Assembly (NCBI RefSeq): GCF_000276665.1
Contig: NW_004955418.1
Coordinates: 6,908,489 to 6,972,488 of the forward strand
Source of the DNA: Chinchilla lanigera
Lineage: Eukaryota > Chordata > Mammalia > Rodentia > Chinchillidae
DNA length: 64,000 nucleotides
Reading direction: 5' to 3'
A program made the position numbers and the translations under genes. Every line of letters starts with the position of its first letter. The first letter of the stretch is position 1. Below are positions 22,231 through 33,700 of the stretch, one piece after another. A model generated the notes under the pieces. That model saw only the letters and a list, made by a program, of their open reading frames with translations, searched no databases and had not been told where the DNA came from.

Positions 22231-23300
22231 TCTGTTAAAAGCAAGGCCAAAACCCAATGTTAAAACTGAATCTCTGTCTCCTTCACTGAGAGTATCAAAA
22301 GAGAATGCTATTCTAAAGAGTATTTTCCTTATTAATAAGCAGTACCTTTATTTTTATTAATATTTCAGTGCAGACAGGAGACGTTTGGATTTAGTATTGC
22401 TATAGCATTGTATATATACTTTACTGTCAACAGAGACTTGGGAGAAAATTTAAAAATTAAATTTTTTCTCTTGTTTGCCTGTCATAAATATTTTGACGAG
22501 ACTGTAGTAGAGGTAAAAAACTTGCCTCCCCTACACACACACACATATAATATAGATGAGAGAGGGGAAGAGAGGAACAGAGAGAGATTCTAATCTTTTC
22601 TGGCAATGTTCCCTCTGTGGTTGCTGGGCTCATAATTAAATGCCTGTTATTTGTGTGTTTTTTTCCTTAGTATTTACAACATAAAAAGAAAAAAAGTCTT
22701 TATGGAACTATAACTGTCAGGGGAACAATAAAAACTAATTACACACTGCACTGTCCCATCGCCAGCTATACTCTTGGGAGACAACAACATGACTCTGTGT
22801 GTGTGTGTATGCAGTGTATGCATGTGTGCATGTGTCTATATGTATGTGGGGTATTCCACATGAATGTGTACACATTGGGTCAGATACACCTACTTGATGT
22901 ACCAGTGCTGTTAATTTTCTGATTATTTATAACAACCTGTTTGAAAACTGTCATTTCTTAGCTCTTGATTTTTGTGTTGACATCTGGTTATGTGAAAATG
23001 AATCATTTTATTCTTTTACTGTGTAGAGTTTTCTATCACTGCGTTTTTCATTGCTTAGGTTATTTCACTGTCTCGTAGATGGATCTGAGAAATAATAAAA
23101 CTAACAAGGCAGTATTTCTCAGACTTATTGCAGCTTTGGTGTATGATTTGTTAAGAAAAGATTTTGAAGCTATTGAGTAGCATGGGGTTTAAAATTAATT
23201 TTAAATTTCAATCATTCATACCACCCCAGTTCTTTGATATCACATAGAATCAGGACCTGGCCGTATATAACATTTTACATTTACTCTTTTTGTTGGTTGG
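22231..23300. other. Intron DNA with two short microsatellites
   Basis: A (CA)n run at about 22533-22546 passes into a TA-rich patch. A TG-rich variable run lies at 22796-22858. Otherwise nothing was recognised. Confidence 0.5.
22796..22858. repeat. TG-rich microsatellite, impure
   Basis: GTGTGTGTGTAT followed by imperfect TGCATG and TGTATG units. Alternating purine-pyrimidine sequence. Confidence 0.85.
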
Positions 23301-23313
23301 CTTAATTTTCTTT

Positions 23314-23408
23314 TTTTTTTTTTGGTTTTTCTCCGGTACCGGGAACCGAACTCATGACCTTGCGCTTGCCAGGCAGGCGCTTTTGCCGCTGAGCTAAATC
23401 CCCAGCCC
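23314..23408 (-). mobile_element. ID-type tRNA-derived SINE, young subfamily
   Basis: On the minus strand it starts GGGGCTGGGGATTTAGCTCA and ends CCGGTACCGG, then an A-tail with an AACC interruption. Flanked by CTTAATTTTCTTT at 23301-23313 and 23409-23421, a perfect target-site duplication. Confidence 0.95.
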
Positions 23409-23559
23409 CTTAATTTTCTTTAATATGTCTAAAATCAAAGCCACATGGGTAAATTTAGGAAATACACGTTGAACTTACCCAATATTGTCACATTAAACTA
23501 GTAGTATGTCATATATTCATACACTTACTACCTAAGTTATAAGTGATAAAATATTGGTT

Positions 23560-23840
23560 GAGTAGTAGTATATGGAAAATACTAGGAAGTGTACAGAGAT
23601 TTCAAAGATGAATAAGATAATATCTGTGCCAGTAAGGAGTTTAAGTTTTACGCGAATATAAGAATTTTATAGATGTAATCACAGTATGAAGTAGAAAGTA
23701 GTATAAAAAATCTTTACATGTCAATTTATTCAGCAAATATTTACCAAGACTCCACTGTGATATTACTCAGATGTTGTTCACTGTGCTAGGAATACTGCAG
23801 TAAACAGAGTAAAACACATCCCTGCTATCAGGAACCATTT
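23560..23840 (-). repeat. L2 3'-end relic
   Basis: 'attcagcaaatatttaccaa', 'gctaggaatactgcagtaaa' and 'cacatccctgctatcagg' follow the antisense of the L2 tail in the right order. Confidence 0.55.
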
Positions 23841-23884
23841 ACGTAGTGATTTATAGATCTTTGTTCCTTTCCCCAAAGGTAGGT

Positions 23885-24005
23885 CGGGACCTCCTGGAAT
23901 GTTGTTGAAATGCAGATGTTAATTCAGTAGATCTGGGTTAGAGACCTGCTCCCAGGTGCTATTGAGCCTGTGGACCATGAATCACAGTGGACAGCAATGT
24001 TCTAG
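23885..24005. repeat. Possible MER5-like hAT relic
   Basis: 'ttgttgaaatgcagatgtta', 'attcagtagatctgggttag' and 'ctcccaggtgctattgagcc' resemble the middle of a MER5/Charlie-type element. Weak. Confidence 0.35.
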
Positions 24006-25831
24006 ATAAAATTCTGTGGGGAGAGAGATTGCTTCTGGCTTCTCATCAAGGACTCTTCCTTGTATTGGCCCTGAACTTTCTGTAGAGTTCTACAGTTTCT
24101 AAAATGCCTCAATATTTACATGAGTGAAACTTACTTGCAAATTAAAAAGCCTACAGGCCAATAATCTTCCCCACTATCTTCCTAATCTCAGACAAATACA
24201 GTAAAATAGATTTTTACATTGAGATTTAGGTTTCATTATAAATACACCACTACCAAAGTTCAAGTCCAGGGATTTTGTTATAATTCTTGCTCTCTATAGA
24301 CAAATTGTACTGGAGTGACTATATTGTCCTGGTCCAAACATTTCAAAGACAGTCCTATCATGAATGTTGAAGGATATATATGTGCGACACTCCCCAGATG
24401 TATTTTGTGTGCCGATGCCAGAATTACACCTCAGAAACAGCTTTTTAACACTTCCCAATTTAAATCCATATGGTTAAATGAACCCAAAATGTTTATTTTA
24501 CATTCAGCATAGAGGATGACTAACAGTTTTTCTGCTTCCACTGGCTGGGTTTCGGGTGTGGTTTTCAGGATCCCGTACTTCCAATGGAGTTGCAAAAGAC
24601 CTGGGGAAAAATGCCGTCGTGCTCTAACATTCTGTGATTCTATTTAAAAGTCTTTGTTCCTGAAGCGTCTGTATATATGCTTCCACTTTTTTCCCACAGC
24701 ATATATATCATTTTCTTTAGCGGTTCGAATATGTGATAATTTTATTAACAGAGAAGGAAGGAAGCTGGTTGAATTCAGATTACTTTGCCTGTTTTTCTTT
24801 GTTTTTACTGCCCTTCATTCCATGCAGGAATAGAATATTACTAATTAAGTGAACTTGAAAGTCTTTGTAAGCATCAATAAGTAGACAGTGTTTTACTATG
24901 GAATGATTTGGAAAAGAAAAATGAAACTGTTTCCACTGTAAATCAATTGTATTTTTATGGAAACAAAACAAGGAAGAAGTTTAAATATCCTTTTATAACA
25001 AGGTGCCAATGATTTTCATAGTTCATTTATACAGAAAGAAGCAAATATTTTCTTCGTTAAATTCTTGATATAATGAATTTAATTGAAATACTATGTAGCA
25101 TTAAGGAAGAACAATGGATATTATTAAGAATAGTAATTCAAGACATGGTTTTTGTTTGTGGGTTTATATTTATGCTGGTCATGGTATAAATAAATGTTTT
25201 TGGAGAGTAACCTTGAACAGATACCTCCTTAGGATTTCTATGATTCATACAGAATGAGAAATTAAAAAATCTTCTATGACTGTGGGTGAACTTAAGTAGC
25301 CTTTAAAAGAGAAATAATATGCTATGTATATTTAGAAGACTGTTAAATTTAGAAATAGAGTATCTTTATTTGTTAAAATGGGATAATTTGCGTATCACTT
25401 AGGCATGGTTTTTTTCAAATTTTAGTTGATTTACTTGAGATTTGTGGTCATTGGCATGTTTAGAGTAGAAGGTACTCAAAAGTTCTAATTAGTGTTTTGC
25501 CCTTCCATTTTTTTTTTTTAAAGGAAAATAAGTATCTTAACTGTTTTCTTAAATTAGATCAGGTTATTGATAGTGATTTGTTATCAGATTCACAGGTTGT
25601 AATTCAATTTTTAGGCACACTGATATTTGTACATGTACAGGTCATTTTGACTGCATAAAGTATGTTAAATCCATGTATGTTTTCTGTTTTGAGACTTTTT
25701 AAAGGACAAATGTTTAGAATAGAACTTCAAGTGTCTTTTGACTTGAATATGCAAGGATGCAGAATGAGATGTTAAAAGTATATCAGATTAGATTTGTCAA
25801 TTGTCTTTCAATTTTTTGGATTATATTTTTG
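24006..25831. other. Intron DNA, nothing recognised
   Basis: AT-rich, single-copy-looking. Frames are short and without family motifs. Confidence 0.45.
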
Positions 25832-25845
25832 ATAGTTATATTTTA

Positions 25846-25946
25846 TTTTATTTTTTTTTGGTTTTTCTCCAGTACTGGGAACCGAACTCATGACCTTGCG
25901 CTTGCCAGGCAGGCGCTTTGCCACTGAGCTAAATCCCCAGCCCCCA
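25846..25946 (-). mobile_element. ID-type tRNA-derived SINE
   Basis: Antisense copy, same head and body as the 23314 element; its 3' end reads GTACTGG, one change from the palindromic GGTACCGG. Target-site duplication ATAGTTATATTTTA at 25832-25845 and 25947-25960 is perfect. Confidence 0.95.
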
Positions 25947-25960
25947 ATAGTTATATTTTA

Positions 25961-28379
25961 GTTTGAGTGGAATGAGTATACCAGTTATAGTGGTGAACCT
26001 GAGCCTCAGTTCCTCCATTCTGATAAATAAATGGGAATAATAAACATAATGTCTCATGAAAATTTAAAGAAAAAGACCTTAAAACTGTTATAAAACTGTT
26101 ATAAAAAGAATAGTCAGTCATACCTCAGTAAGACTGGAAAAAAGAACAGAGATTGGGGAGAGGAATTATTTCATGCAGGTGGATCTCACTTTATAATTCA
26201 ATATATTCTTGTAAGTTGCATAAAAACAAGTTCTTACAGATAAAAACTTATTTTAAAAACATCATGGAAACACTGATTTTTTAAAAGATAGACAGATTGT
26301 ATTGTTTTGTAGCATATGTTGTCTCTGAAAGACCGGATTTGGGCATGTACATTGGATTTTCTTTTAAAGAAATTCACATTTCAGTTTTTATTTTTTACAA
26401 GAGTAGCAACATATGAGGAGCAATACTTTAGGGACGAGTCTGCTAGACCTTTTCCCAGAAGTAAGTTTTGAATTTCCTTTGTAAAATTGGTTAGGTTTTT
26501 TTTTTTTTTTTAATGTTCTCTTTTCCCCCTCTCAATTTGTCTTATCTTTACCCTTTTCTCTACTTTGGGCTTCTTAGGTACAATGAAATATCTCCACCTG
26601 AAAGGAGAAATTAATGAATACCGACACCTTGTTGGAAAAATGCTTGTATTTCCAATGAGGAACTTGTTGAAACAAATCAATTCCTGTTCTTTACAGGCAG
26701 CCAGACTGTTCCCGGGATCCTTGGATTTTTATGTAACTTACTGCCAGAGGGATAGGATTTAGCCTTTTGATGCCTTTCTGCTTAAGAACTCTTCTATTTG
26801 ACTTTAAAACTTAGTACATGTTCATTATACACATGTTGCTATTAGCAGAAATAGATCATAATGTCTAGTTGAGAAAGGAAACAAAATTTGTCAAGGAACA
26901 CATATTTTAATGCGTTGTAACCTGAGTGTCATATTACTGTCAAAGGGCCACTTTCTTGTAGAATTGTCTGGTGGTTATTCAAACCAGGCTTTATTTCATA
27001 TGTTTGTAGTTATTTAGGTACATAGCAAATGTGCTTATTATTGTTTTAAAATTGCAATCACATACTTACATAATTATGAATAACATTATTTTACTTTTAT
27101 AAACTCCCTTAGGTTAAAAAAAAGAGTATTTCACGGGAAATTATCATTGATCTTTATGTGGCATGCCCAGAAATTTAGGGATGTCTGAGGCCAGCAATAA
27201 AAATATTGGGTATAGTATTAGTAAGACCAAAATTATTCCAAGATCCCTGCTACCTCTGCATAGCAGATTTCCCTTACAAGTTCAGTGTTTTAATACTTAG
27301 AATTGCTATCCTCATGGGAACCCTGGACTTATCTTCACTGCTTTTTTATCATTTCATAGAAAAGCAGGTTTCTTTTGTCTTGCTGAATTGGAAGTTAAGA
27401 TTTGTCAAAGGGATGAGCTTGCTATGAGTTTGTTTCAAGTTTAAAACTTTGTAATTTAATGTTCCTTTGCTTCTATGTCTCATGAATGATTAATAGTTAC
27501 AAGCTCTCTCCTGTTCCATGTTTTCTTCTTGGCAAAGGGGAGCCAAAAAGTTTAAATTTTGATGACTTACTCATTGATACTTTGTATTATTTAAAAAATG
27601 AATTCCTTAAATTCCTGTTCATCAATTTAAAATACCAGGCAGAGACTTCACCTTATCCAGGCATACTTCATGTTTTCTTTGCGTGAGAGCGTGTTGATTG
27701 ATCCAATTGAGTGTACAGCAATCCAATAATTCTTGAAGATGTTGAGATGATTGGATTGAGTTGCATTTTAATGATTTAGCTTTTATTAATGTGGTAAACA
27801 ATATAGTAAAAATTAGAGCTGAACATATGCTAGTGTATGTAATGAATGTAGATGAACATAGTAGAACAGGCCAATTCTACCGTACATCCTTTTACTTCAT
27901 ACTTTTTGAAGTAAGGATAGTTTAATTCATTCTGTACCTCTTCAGGAAGGTTAAATTTTGTCACTTTCTCCCTACATATTTAAAGTATAGAAGAGTACAG
28001 AAGATTAGAATAGTGCCCTTTAATACTACAGTTGTCATATGATGGAATTTTAAATTTTGTACAATTGCAAATCCTCTTCAATTTCTTATTAAATGTTTTC
28101 AATTATTTGGTTCTCTCCTTATAGCAATACTAAAAGTGTGAATGGAATGTATGTTTGTCACTTAAAAAATAACAAAGTCCATTTATTGATTTGAATGGAA
28201 TAATGACCTTTACAATTGGTAACGCTGGACAGCTATGAATTTCTTTCCTCGGGTGTATAATAGAAATCTGTTGTAATCACATACAGCCTTAATTATTTTA
28301 GTAAGTTTCTTAACAGTCACTTTGGTTTACTTTTATAATAATTGAACTTTTTAAGAAAGAAAAATGTTTAAATCAAGTG
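25961..28379. other. Intron DNA, nothing recognised
   Basis: AT-rich. A short GC-neutral stretch at 26570-26760 has an open frame of 65 codons with no recognisable motif. No repeat could be named. Confidence 0.4.
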
Positions 28380-28386
28380 GACAATT

Positions 28387-28939
28387 ATTATGGTTAAGAC
28401 ATTTTATTAATAATCAGACTATGTCTATCTACCTTATCACAACAAAATGTAATGTAAAATAACAGGAAAAGTCCACTGCTTCTAATATAGTTTTGGAACC
28501 AATTCTCCATCCCAGCTTCCACGGGCTGTCTTATGGTAAGACACTTCCAGTGGTGGGAAGGGAGCATCTGGGACATTTTTCCAGGTACTCACTTCAGCAC
28601 CATACATTGGCCTTCCCAATCCATTTCCATGACAGTCGGTACACTTTCTAGCCTGTACCATTTCCTACTCTCAGTTCACGAGGGCTGGTACTTATGGCTT
28701 CATTTTTGGACTTGAATTGACATCATACTTAGGATCTGGCCTGGAGCTTAGTCGTGGAGCTTGGGTTAACTTCACATAGCGCCCTTGAGTACCATTCTGG
28801 GTAGAGCAGGCGAACATTGGCAAGCTCCAGGCCGTTGATAGGATCAGGGCCCTGTTCACAAGATATACAGGGGTCACATTAAGTGGATTTGCACTGCAGC
28901 TGATACAGAGTTTTAAGACTGCAATCATCAATGTTGGAA
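28387..28939 (-). other. Unidentified coding-like block, possible decayed retrocopy
   Basis: This block of about 550 bp has clearly more G+C than its neighbours and, on the minus strand, an open frame at 28931-28692 ending VNSSPKMKP, plus a second overlapping open frame in the same part. An AATAAA (minus strand) lies near 28410, close to where a transcript end would be. GACAATT occurs at both edges (28380-28386 and 28940-28946), a possible but short target-site duplication. No poly-A remnant is visible and I recognise no protein. An unclassified repeat is an equally good explanation. Confidence 0.25.
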
Positions 28940-28946
28940 GACAATT

Positions 28947-30280
28947 GGTTTTTCTTGTTATAAATTGCTAATTAGTATTGAAAGTCTAACCTGTTCTGTT
29001 GAATCGCCTCCCTTATTTTCTCTGAGAGAGTGGTTTGGACAGTAATCTATTTACTCTATCTCTATACCTCTCTTCCCTCTTGTTAAAATAAAATCTAGAA
29101 ACCTCTTGGGACTCCCCACTGTTGAGTTCTGCTTGGAAGGAGCTTTAAAACAGTGGCTTCAAACTGAAGTAAATATTGACTGGGTCTAGGGCTGAGCCCT
29201 GCTCAAAGCCTCCTATTGTTCCTCCTTAGTCAGCACTCCAGCACAGGCTCGAGTATGCATGTGTTAGGGAGGAAAGAAAGGCTGTGGAGGGAAATTAACA
29301 GGGCCCACAGCTGAACTCGTAAATGCTCCATACAGAGGAAAGGGAAGCCGACTACAAAGCCAGCGGGAGCTTAGGCTGGGTTACTGAGAATTTAGGAGAC
29401 TGAAGTGCAAAGTCACGGGCTGTCTTGTCTGTTTCAGACAAGTTTAAGGTACATGAAGCTGCTTGTCAGGTGGGTCCTGCCTTTCTCTGAGTGAAACTTT
29501 CTTACCAGTGATGCTGGCTTCCCAACGGGACAGGAAATAGAGCATTTTGTTGAGCTCGAAAGAAAAATAAGGGGGAAAGCTGGATTCCAGAATAACAGTT
29601 CTCTCTCCCTGGTACCTGTTCTGATGTTTCTTTGAGCCTGCCCTCCTTCAGCTGTCATGTCGGATTATACACTCTCTTGGGTCTCCTAAGTGCTTTGGCA
29701 TCCCTGGGGCATCAAATGGGTGAGGGAGAACCATATGCCATCTGAAATGAAATTTCCAAAGTTCTGAGGAGATGTTCTTATTGTATGAAAAATTTAAACT
29801 TTTTCTGAAGAAAAAAGAAAATTAAATCACTTAAATATGGAACAGATTCCCTTGTTTAAAGTAGAACACTGTGAGTAAAAGCTGTCTGTATTTTTACCAT
29901 TTAATTCAGGAACCCAAACAAACAGCTGGCTGACTTATGTTGTAGTGAAAACCATCCCAGTACATTTGCTAACTGGAAAAGTAAACATCCTTAGAAAGAA
30001 ATTCTCATGTGTCTTGACTGCAAAGTGATTTTTAATAAATACACAGTAAAACTAATAGCATATTTGAATTTTTCATTTCCACTGATATTGTAAGCATCAC
30101 TTTAAATGCGTAGTCTTCCGTGATGTTTGATGTGAACATATCAATGCTAAAGACCACATACAGACAAATACTAGGGCAATTAGATATTCATTCATTGCCA
30201 AGGCAGGCACCACACTGTTCTGCTTCACTAACGTATTAGAACAAATAATATCACAATAGAGCACGAAATGCTATGGACAG
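28947..30280. other. Intron DNA, nothing recognised
   Basis: The stretch 29080-29720 is less AT-rich than the neighbouring intron, without known repeat or gene. It contains CAGCTG and other E-box-like words only. Confidence 0.4.
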
Positions 30281-30289
30281 AGGGAGAAA

Positions 30290-30560
30290 GCACATCTGTT
30301 CAAGGTATCAGGAAGTACTTCCTGGAAGAGAAATAATTTAGTCTAGGACTTGAATAATGGACATGATTTTAATAGTCAGAGACAGAAGTAATAGGAGAAT
30401 ATTCCAGGAATCCTAAGCAACAAGAACAAAGGTCTGTTAGCTGTAACCTTATAGATAGATTTAGGAGAATATACAGAAAGTAATTTATTCAGAGTGTGAG
30501 ATCTAGTGAAAATATCTGAACAAGGGACCAGAAAAGTGGGCTGGCCATATCATAAAGTAT
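30290..30560 (-). repeat. L2-like ancient LINE fragment
   Basis: 'cttcctggaagagaaataat', 'ctaggacttgaataatgg', 'gagaatattccaggaatcct' and 'aacaaaggtctgttagctg' follow the antisense order of an L2-type element (compare 1390-1700). Confidence 0.5.
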
Positions 30561-30584
30561 CAGTGTAAGGCTGTGCTTTTACTT

Positions 30585-30695
30585 TTTTAAAACTTCATTA
30601 TTTAGGGCAGTTTTTAGTTCAATGCAAATTTGAAAGGAAGTCACAGAGTTACCCCATATATGTCCTGTCTGCAAAAGCACAGGGCACATTTGCCA
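30585..30695 (-). repeat. L1M-type 3' UTR fragment
   Basis: 'agggcagtttttagttcaat' followed by 'cacagagttaccccatatat' resembles an old L1 3' untranslated segment that also appears at 49268-49558. Confidence 0.45.
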
Positions 30696-31234
30696 TATCA
30701 AGAGGGAAGGTTATTCTAATATAGAATTCTTTATAATAGATGGGCTAATGTCCTAAATGTTTCCCTGAGTCACAGTGCATTTGTTTTGCAAAATATAACT
30801 GGATCCTGGTAAGTGTTGTAGACCTTCAAATTAGATGTTTTATAAGTGGTTAGGTGGTGGAATGATAAAACACAGGACAATTTTAATATTTCCAGTTGAA
30901 TCCCAGGATGCTCTATTGTGTCTGCGTTGCTTCTCTGATTTAAGGATTAAGTAGTTGTTCTCAACTAAAACACTGTTGTTAACAAGAACAACAACAACAA
31001 ATCAGCAGAAACTTAATGTGTAACAGAAAACCAAACACCAGGTTATATTTCATAGGGATGGGGGTGTATGGGCTCTGCTCACCTCTGTCCCCAGGTTCAC
31101 CGTGAGGACCTGCTACGGCCCCACATTACAGTGTAGGGCTTGTCCTTCCCTCAGGGGCCTGTAAGAGTGATGAAGAGATTCACTTTCGATTGTGTATGCC
31201 ACAGAAGTGCTTGTGTTCTTCTTTAGGAATTGAT

Positions 31235-31440
31235 GTGGGTAGCTCCTGTTTATTGAGCACATACCGTATACCACACACAGCGCTTTGCAGAATTCACAAT
31301 CGTTATCATTTACTTAATCCTGACAAGAGCTCTTGTGAAAGTGGTATTATAATGATTCTTGTTTTACAGATGAGAAAACTTGAGTTTTGCATATTTTAAA
31401 CTAGCCGAAGGCCACTTACCCAGTAAGTGGCCCTTAACCA
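31235..31440 (-). repeat. MIR element, antisense
   Basis: 'tttattgagcacataccgta', 'ttacttaatcctgacaagag', 'gttttacagatgagaaaact' and 'aaggccacttacccagtaag' are in the order of an antisense MIR. Confidence 0.75.
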
Positions 31441-32295
31441 CTCATCTAGGCTGTGTAGAGTGACATACTTAGTCTAACAGAACTCAGTGAAATATTAAAG
31501 GGTGACCTTGGGACAGAATTTATGGGGAGACACAGTGGAGAATGATAGGGACTATATGCTAACCCGAAAGGAGTGTTAAAAATGTGCGTTTTTATTTTTC
31601 CTTGCTGAGTATTTAATGCACAGGTAGCAAGTCATACTGTTACACCCACAGCAAATAATGAGGACACCCAACAGTTAAGTGTTTTATGGACCTGTTCTTT
31701 GGAGCTAATTGTGAGGCTGTAATGTGAACATATGAGGGGACAGTGGAGGCATCTGCACCCAGCCATCCTCTTCCTCTGCGTTTATGTGAGCTTGCTTTCT
31801 GAGAGCGGCTAAGGTAGAGAGCTATTTTGGGAGGCTTTTGGAAGAAATGCTGGATGTTCCTTGAATAAAACTTTCAGAACTTAACAGTCATATATCAGGA
31901 AGTTTTCTCCTGTTTTTAATCTAAATTCCTATACTTTAAGTCAATTTTGGTTAGCATAATAGCAATATAGATATGCTTAAAAATTTTAAAATATAGGCTT
32001 TGCTTACTGTATTATAGTAAACATATTTAGCATGAGATAATCATTTTTTAAGTGATAGGGAATAGCATATGTAAGCTTGATATGACTTTATATTCTTTTT
32101 ACATTCCAAATCCTTCTACTCACATATTTTCCAATTATGTTCATTTTCTTACTTTATAAGTCTTTGCCCCATAGCTTAATAAGTATTAATTATTCCCTAT
32201 TAATTTTCAAGACCAGACTCTTCTGATAGCACCTGAGTGGATCAGATTCCCACCTCATCTCTAAGAGGCAATATGGAGGAAAAAGAGAGAATTTT
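31441..32295. other. Intron DNA, nothing recognised
   Basis: AT-rich with no nameable repeat or gene. Confidence 0.4.
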
Positions 32296-32308
32296 GGCAT
32301 GTTTTTTA

Positions 32309-32437
32309 TGTTTATTTATTTGTTTTTGAGATAGAGTCTCAATGTGTAGTTCAGGCTGGCCTCGAACTCACAATGGTCCTTCTGTTCCAGCCTCCTGAGT
32401 GCTGGGGTTAGACGCATGTGCCACAATGCCTGGTTTG
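32309..32437 (-). mobile_element. B1-like SINE, older copy
   Basis: Antisense B1: 'gagatagagtctcaatgtgt', 'caggctggcctcgaactcac' and 'agcctcctgagtgctggggt'. Imperfect direct repeat GGCATRTTTTT at about 32296 and 32438. Confidence 0.9.
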
Positions 32438-32739
32438 GGCATATTTTTAAATCCCTTATGTACATCCACTTTCCAGACTAATCCAGGTCTATTAGCTAAA
32501 TCATGTGCCTAGAAAAGTTTGGCAATTCATCCCTCCTGCATGGCCCTTTGTATCTCTGCAGTGGAAGTTGTTATCCCTTTATCAAGTTCAGCTGTTTGTA
32601 TGAATAATAATGATGTGTATGAATACTACTTTGTATACAGTGTCTGCAACTTTGTAAGAGTTCCCTTCCCAGTACTAGATTAGATTCTGGAGGTCAGAGG
32701 TGAGGTTTCCATGCGTGCACAAAGGCTGGCCCACTATGG

Positions 32740-32960
32740 TTAGAAGTTTGAGCAGGGCTCTCGGACAGTTCTCCAGTGCTCTCTACTCACTACTTGCTAA
32801 GTTCTGGGACAAGTAAACTGACGTTTTTATGATTCAGCTTCCTCTTCTGTAAGTGGAAATATTAACATATTCACCCAATAGAATTCTCAATGATTAAATG
32901 ATACATTAGTATATATAAGCTTAAAATAATACCTTATACATAGCCTGTAGACAATTAACA
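32740..32960 (+). repeat. MIR element
   Basis: 'gattcagcttcctcttctgt' followed by 'aagtggaaatatt' and a tail with 'cttatacatagcctgtagac' matches a diverged sense MIR. Confidence 0.5.
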
Positions 32961-33044
32961 TTAACTTTGAATACTTTTAAGTGAATTTTTGTATTTTTTT
33001 CATCTTATGTACAACAGAATCTTACAATGATACAAATATATGTC

Positions 33045-33250
33045 AAAGAGAGAAGACAGTCTAGCTTTAGAAATAGGTGACCTGGGTTCAAATGCTATTT
33101 CTTTCCTCCAATCTTCAATTTTCATTTATATAAAACAGGAAGTATGTGTTATTTCTAAATTGTGGTGCTTCAGTGAGAAAGTAAATGCATGTACAATGCC
33201 TGGTGTATAATGTGCCTTCCGTGAATTCTAGGTGTTATTATTGTACTGAT
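33045..33250 (+). repeat. MIR element
   Basis: 'gtgacctgggttcaaatgct', 'caattttcatttatataaaa' and 'acaatgcctggtgtataatg' follow the sense MIR layout. Confidence 0.6.
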
Positions 33251-33539
33251 TCATTAATTTGGAGAATTAATCATTTGTGTATTGATTGTGTTTTCTTGGC
33301 TGTCTGTTGCGGGTGTTCAGGCAACCTAACTGACCTCAGGTGCTCATTGTGTGAAAATTTTCCTTTATGGTTTTGTCAGTTTGAAAGATGAAGTGACATC
33401 TTTTCACAAATTATCAAAGCCCAGAGTCAGGTGATGGGGTTGTCACTTTTTTGTTTCTTTCAGTTGTTCAACCTTAACCAAATCATCAAATGCCCTGAGA
33501 CTCTCTTTTTCATCTTTACAAGGTGATTGAATTAGTTGA

Positions 33540-33700
33540 TCTTTTAGGGGAAAGCTTCTGACTCAGAAGATCTGGAATGTGTCAAGGCATTGACACTATT
33601 AACTGTTTGACCTTGGGCAAGTCACTTAACCTTTGGTCAAGCTGAGTTTCCTCATCTGTGAAATGAGGGGATTGTCCTCTACAAGGTCAGTTTCGACATC
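33540..33700 (+). repeat. MIR element, well preserved core
   Basis: Contains TTTGACCTTGGGCAAGTCAC, then TTAACCTTTGG and GTTTCCTCATCTGTGAAATG, the MIR core. Confidence 0.85.

Noticed and set aside
23314..23408. tRNA gene
   Set aside because: A- and B-box homology is that of an ID SINE with A-tail and target-site duplication; it lacks a folded mature tRNA. The same holds for the other ID copies.
28584..28610. U6 snRNA-like start on the + strand
   Set aside because: GTACTCACTTCAGCACC resembles the first 20 bases of U6 but the similarity stops there; the rest has no U6 body.
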